Positions 4,966 through 8,530 of a stretch of 8,530 bases of DNA are shown in pieces. The notes under the pieces were generated by a model. That model saw nothing but the letters and a program-made list of their open reading frames with translations, had not been told where the DNA came from and made no database searches. Within the stretch, counting starts at the first letter, position 1; every line of letters begins with the position of its first letter. This DNA comes from Synergistales bacterium (GTDB taxonomy: Bacteria > Synergistota > Synergistia > Synergistales > 79-D21), in NCBI GenBank assembly GCA_015657435.1, contig JADLKH010000003.1, positions 32,461-40,990 of the forward strand. The letters run 5' to 3'. Position numbers and translations under genes: made by a program.

Positions 4966-5604
4966 ATGCCGAGACTTTCGGATGAGAAGAAGGCGGTCCT
5001 GGAGTCGATGACCCGGGAGGCGCTATACGAGGCTGCGGTGGGCATCCTGCGGGAAGAGGGCCTGCAGGGGCTGACCATGGACAGGCTGGCGGCTTCCGCG
5101 GGCGTGGCGAAGGGCACCGTGTACAACTACTTCCGGGACAAGAAGGAAATCGTGTTCTTCCTGGCCGAGCGAAGCATGGAAGACGTGATCCGGCAGGTCC
5201 AGGCCCTGGACCTGGAGGGCAGGGACCCGGTCGAGCTGCTGGAGGAAAGCCTCGATCTCCTCCTGAACCACATGGTCGAGAAGCGGAAAACACTGGGGGC
5301 CCTGTTCCGGACCCTCTGCGAGGACGTCGAGATGAGGGAGATGGCCTGCGAGTCCAGGAACCGGCGGCCCGGCCACGAGATCCGCGAGAAGATGACCGAG
5401 ATCTTCCGCAAGGGCGTTTCAACGGGACGCTTCAGGCCCGGGAACCCGGTCATGATGAACGCGGTGTTTCACGCGACCCTGCACGGGATCATCCACGAAT
5501 TCATTCTCCACGCCGACGACGACGCCGATCCCAGCGAGGCCGTCGCGGCGATCAAGGATCTCATCCTGCACGGGTTCTGCCCGGAGGAGAAGAAGAAACC
5601 ATGA
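4966..5604 (+). CDS. TetR/AcrR-family transcriptional regulator
   Basis: 212 residues, typical for the family. The N-terminal DNA-binding domain is clear: a first helix about 10-30, then LTMDRLAASAGVAKGTVYNYFRDKKEI at about 36-62, whose helix-turn-helix and YNYFRDK end are the TetR signature. The rest (about 70-205) is the helical ligand-binding and dimer domain, with no specific ligand readable; a short acidic run HADDDADPSE lies near the C-terminus. Such proteins usually repress neighbouring efflux genes and leave DNA when a small molecule binds. The gene overlaps the RND gene by ATGA at 5601-5604, and the GGTCAA repeats sit in its promoter, so it probably controls itself and the pump. Local, autoregulated repressor is the natural reading, inferred from layout. 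Confidence 0.93.
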   Translation: MPRLSDEKKAVLESMTREALYEAAVGILREEGLQGLTMDRLAASAGVAKGTVYNYFRDKKEIVFFLAERSMEDVIRQVQALDLEGRDPVELLEESLDLLLNHMVEKRKTLGALFRTLCEDVEMREMACESRNRRPGHEIREKMTEIFRKGVSTGRFRPGNPVMMNAVFHATLHGIIHEFILHADDDADPSEAVAAIKDLILHGFCPEEKKKP

Positions 5605-8530
5605 AGATCACGGATACCGCGCTGAGACGACCCGTTACCGTCCTGATCATCACCCTTTCGATGATCTTTTTCGGGCTCTTCGTCCTCAAGGGGATGGGAG
5701 TCCAGAGGATCCCCGACATCGACTTCCCCATGGTGACCGTCACGACCACCATGCAGGGAGCCAGCGCCACGGTCATGGATCATGACGTGACCGACGTCAT
5801 CGAGGAAAAGCTCAGCAGCATTTCGGGCATCGACAGCCTTTATTCCTACAGCTACGAAGGAATGGCGGTCACGCTGGTGCAGTTCGACCTCGGCAAGGAC
5901 GTGGACGCGGCTGCAGCGGACGTCCGGGACAAGGTCAGCCTGGCCGTGGCGGATCTTCCCGAAGAAGCCGAAACCCCCGTCGTCGCCAAGTACACGATCG
6001 GCGACGAGTCGCTGGTCACCGTGGCGGTGATGGGGCCGGCCTCCTATTCGGAAAAGGCCGCCTTCGCCGACAAGATCGCCAAGCCGCGCTTCCAGTCGGT
6101 GGACGGGGTCGGCAACGTCGAGACGCCCGGCCTGCGGGAACGCGAAATCCGGGTCTGGCTGGATCCGGCGCACCTGGAGGCCCGGGGCCTGACCCTGTCC
6201 GACATCTCGACGGCCATCCGCAACAAGCATGTGGAGCTTCCCGCCGGGAGCATCGAGAACGCCAACCGGGAAGTCCAGCTGCGCCTGACCGGCGAGTACG
6301 ATTCGGTGGAAAGCCTGAAGAGCCTGCCGATCACGGCGAAGAACGGAGGCATCGTCCGCCTCGGGGACGTGGCCCGGGTGGAGGACGGCCTGGAGGAACG
6401 TCGAAGTGTGGCGACCTACAACGGCCGTGAGACTATCCTCATCGGCGTCGGCAAGCAGCGGGGCGCCAACGAGGTCCAGGTCGCCGACGCGATCGTCAGG
6501 CAACTCGACCGGCTGAAGGCGGAAGCCCCCAGCGGCATCGAGCTGAAGGTCATCTACAACGGAGCCGATTTCGTCCGGCGGTCCATCGGAGGGGCCTTCC
6601 AGAACGTGCTGCAGGCCATTGCCCTCTGCTCTCTGATCATGCTTTTCTTCCTGAGAACCTTCAGGGCGACCTTCGTGGCCATCGTCACGATCCCGGTCTG
6701 CCTTCTGGGGAGCCTGATCATCCTGAAGGGGATCGGGCTGACCCTCAACGCCCTGACCATGATGGGGATCTCCCTGGCGGTGGGCATGGTGGTCGACGCC
6801 ACCACCGTCGTTCTGGACAACGTCCATCGCCACATGGAGCGCGGCATGCCCGCCATGCAGGCCAGCTCGATCGGCACGGGCGAGGTCGCCTTCTCGGTGC
6901 TGGGCGGGGCCACGACGACAATGGCGGTTTTCGCGCCCGTGGCCTTCATGGGCGGAATCGTCGGACGCTTCTTCTATTCGTTCGGGATCACGGTGGTCTG
7001 CACGATCGCCCTTTCCCTGGCGTTTTCCCTGACCCTGACGCCGTTTTTGTGTTCGAGAATCATGCAGAAGGACAAGCCCGGCCGGGTCGCGCTGGCGATC
7101 GAGGGTTTTCTGGACGGGCTCGAAAAAGGCTACCGGGCACTGCTGGCGAAGGCGGTTTCCCTGAGATGGCTGACCCTGGGGATCGCCGTCGGGCTCTTCG
7201 TTTTCGGGCTGGTGATCGCCTCCCGGATCGGCACGGGCTTCTTCCCGTCGGACGACCAGGGGACGTTCAGCATCGAGGTCGAGATGCCCTCGGGAACGTC
7301 CATCGAGGCTACGGAGCGGACCCTGATGAAGATGGACAAGGTCGTCCGGGCGGACCAGGACGTCGAGTACACCTACGCCCAGATCGGCACGGGCATGGGC
7401 CGGGAGGTCAACAAGGGCACCCTTTACGTCGACCTGATTCCCCGGAGCGAGAGGCCGGAGGTCAAGACGGTGATGAACCGCCTCCGCCATGCCCTGTCGG
7501 GTTTCCGGGAGGCCCGGATTTCCCTCGGGACCCGGGGCGGCGCGGACATCGAGCTTTCCCTGGTGGGCGGAACGCCGGAGGAACTGGTCAAGATCGCCGA
7601 CAAGGCCCTCGCGGTGCTCGGGAAGGACCCGCGCCTGACGGACCTCAACACGGACGTCCGGCTCGAGAAGCCCCTCCTCGACCTGGAGCTCAACCGCGGG
7701 AGAACCGACGACATGAACCTCAACGTCCGAGACCTCTCCACGGAGGTCCAGGGCTACTTCGGCGGAACGAAGGCGGGGGTGTTCAAGGAGGGCGGCTACC
7801 GTTACGATATCCGTCTGATGGCCGAGCGCGACCTGCGGAAGGAAGCCCCCTCCGTGGAACAGATCGCCGTTCGGAACGCCTCCGGGCAGATCGTGCGGAT
7901 CCCCGGCCTGGTGAGCACGAAGCCGGTCATGTCTCCCAACGCGATCAACCGCTACGGGCGTCAGACGTCGCTTTCCATTACCGCCAACGTGGCGAAGGGG
8001 TTCTCCTCGGGCGAGGCCCTGGCGCTGGTGAAGGAAACCTTCGGGAAGTTCCTGCCCGCCGACGGCCGCATCAAGATCCAGGCCACGGGATTCTCGAAGA
8101 CGCAGGAAGAGGACTTTGGAAGGCTGTTCGTCGCCCTGGCGGTCGCCATCGTCCTGGTTTATGTCGTCATGGCCATCCAGTTCGAGTCGTTCCTGCATCC
8201 CTTCACGGTCATGTTCGCCCTTCCCCTGCTGACGCCGGGGGCTTTCGGACTGCTGTATCTGGCGGGGAACAACCTCGACATGATGAGCTTCATCGGGTTG
8301 ATCCTCCTGGTGGGGACCGTGGTGAACAACGCCATCGTCCTGGTCGACTTCATCAACCAGGAGAGGGCGAAGGGCAACGGGAAGGTGAAGGCCGTCCTGA
8401 ACGCCGGCCCCCTGAGGCTCCGGGCGATCCTGATGTCCGCCGTGTCGAACGTGGTGGGCTCGATCCCGGTGGCCCTGATGCTGGCCGAGGGCGCGGAACT
8501 GCGCCAGCCGATGGCGGTTGCCATGATCGG
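5601..8530 (+). CDS. RND-family efflux permease (AcrB/HAE1-like), 3' end cut by window
   Basis: 976 codons are open from ATG 5601 to the window end; the family is usually 1020-1050 residues, so roughly 50-70 C-terminal residues are missing. AGGAG at 5585-5589 precedes the start, which is coupled to tetR by ATGA. Order: TM1 (about 12-31, after RRPVTV), porter domain with GVQRIPDIDFP, TM2-TM6 (about 335-520), TM7 (about 523-542), GTGFFPSDDQG opening the second porter half, then TM8 onward (from about 842). The pump uses proton inflow to drive export across the envelope with an adaptor and an outer-membrane channel. In TM4 the AcrB pair D407-D408 reads D399-A400 (VVDATTVV). In TM10 the K940 position is N909 (VVNNAIVLVDF). 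Only one Asp of the AcrB relay triad is thus kept, as in some other RND branches. No adaptor gene precedes it. Exported compound unknown. Confidence 0.95.
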   Translation, partial: MKITDTALRRPVTVLIITLSMIFFGLFVLKGMGVQRIPDIDFPMVTVTTTMQGASATVMDHDVTDVIEEKLSSISGIDSLYSYSYEGMAVTLVQFDLGKDVDAAAADVRDKVSLAVADLPEEAETPVVAKYTIGDESLVTVAVMGPASYSEKAAFADKIAKPRFQSVDGVGNVETPGLREREIRVWLDPAHLEARGLTLSDISTAIRNKHVELPAGSIENANREVQLRLTGEYDSVESLKSLPITAKNGGIVRLGDVARVEDGLEERRSVATYNGRETILIGVGKQRGANEVQVADAIVRQLDRLKAEAPSGIELKVIYNGADFVRRSIGGAFQNVLQAIALCSLIMLFFLRTFRATFVAIVTIPVCLLGSLIILKGIGLTLNALTMMGISLAVGMVVDATTVVLDNVHRHMERGMPAMQASSIGTGEVAFSVLGGATTTMAVFAPVAFMGGIVGRFFYSFGITVVCTIALSLAFSLTLTPFLCSRIMQKDKPGRVALAIEGFLDGLEKGYRALLAKAVSLRWLTLGIAVGLFVFGLVIASRIGTGFFPSDDQGTFSIEVEMPSGTSIEATERTLMKMDKVVRADQDVEYTYAQIGTGMGREVNKGTLYVDLIPRSERPEVKTVMNRLRHALSGFREARISLGTRGGADIELSLVGGTPEELVKIADKALAVLGKDPRLTDLNTDVRLEKPLLDLELNRGRTDDMNLNVRDLSTEVQGYFGGTKAGVFKEGGYRYDIRLMAERDLRKEAPSVEQIAVRNASGQIVRIPGLVSTKPVMSPNAINRYGRQTSLSITANVAKGFSSGEALALVKETFGKFLPADGRIKIQATGFSKTQEEDFGRLFVALAVAIVLVYVVMAIQFESFLHPFTVMFALPLLTPGAFGLLYLAGNNLDMMSFIGLILLVGTVVNNAIVLVDFINQERAKGNGKVKAVLNAGPLRLRAILMSAVSNVVGSIPVALMLAEGAELRQPMAVAMI

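Noticed and set aside
5469..8198. A 909-codon open frame on the minus strand
   Set aside because: It lies wholly antisense to tetR and the RND gene. Its translation is low-complexity (rich in Asp, Gly, His, Arg, Gln) with no recognisable domain, while the plus strand encodes a complete RND fold in frame. Long antisense frames are expected in GC-rich genes.

Overview
The window looks like GC-rich chromosomal DNA (about 60-65 % GC by eye) from a Gram-negative bacterium. The evidence for a Gram-negative is an RND inner-membrane pump and a Sec-exported protein of the periplasmic Spy/CpxP family. Gene style, with strong GGAGG-type ribosome sites, 1-4 base overlaps and some GTG/TTG starts, would suit a deltaproteobacterium (Desulfobacterota), but this placement is a guess. 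No tRNA, rRNA, CRISPR array, insertion sequence or phage gene was seen.

Region A (1-3866, plus strand) is a tightly packed run of six genes: the C-terminal part of a PLP-dependent aminotransferase, a PhzF-family isomerase/epimerase, an aspartate/glutamate racemase-family enzyme, the two subunits AzlC and AzlD of a branched-chain-amino-acid-type exporter, and a YczE-like membrane protein. Gaps are 21 and 5 bases. The other three junctions overlap by 1, 4 and 4 bases, so this is very probably the end of one operon whose promoter lies to the left of the window. The gene set (transaminase, two proton-transfer enzymes, exporter) suggests making or interconverting an amino acid or amino-acid-like compound and exporting it. 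The substrate cannot be read from the sequence.

Region B (3876-3925) is a perfect 50-base palindrome with an A-tract on one side and a T-tract on the other. It is a bidirectional intrinsic terminator between the plus-strand operon and the convergent gene that follows.

Region C (3931-4764, minus strand) encodes an exported 277-residue protein with four LTxxQ motifs, apparently a tandem duplication of the Spy/CpxP chaperone fold. Upstream of it lies a GTAAA-N6-GTAAA direct repeat that resembles a CpxR box.

Region D (4880-8530, plus strand) is divergent from C. It has a good sigma-70 promoter, three 19-base direct repeats starting GGTCAA (candidate repressor operators), a TetR-family regulator, and, overlapping it by ATGA, a large RND efflux permease cut by the window end after 976 codons. 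The usual adaptor (membrane fusion) gene does not come before the permease, so it may lie downstream.

The most interesting points are the two-cysteine PhzF-like enzyme beside a second two-cysteine racemase and AzlCD, the 19-base iterons, and the duplicated Spy-like protein with a possible Cpx-type site. All known families are recognisable. What may be new is the combination in region A.
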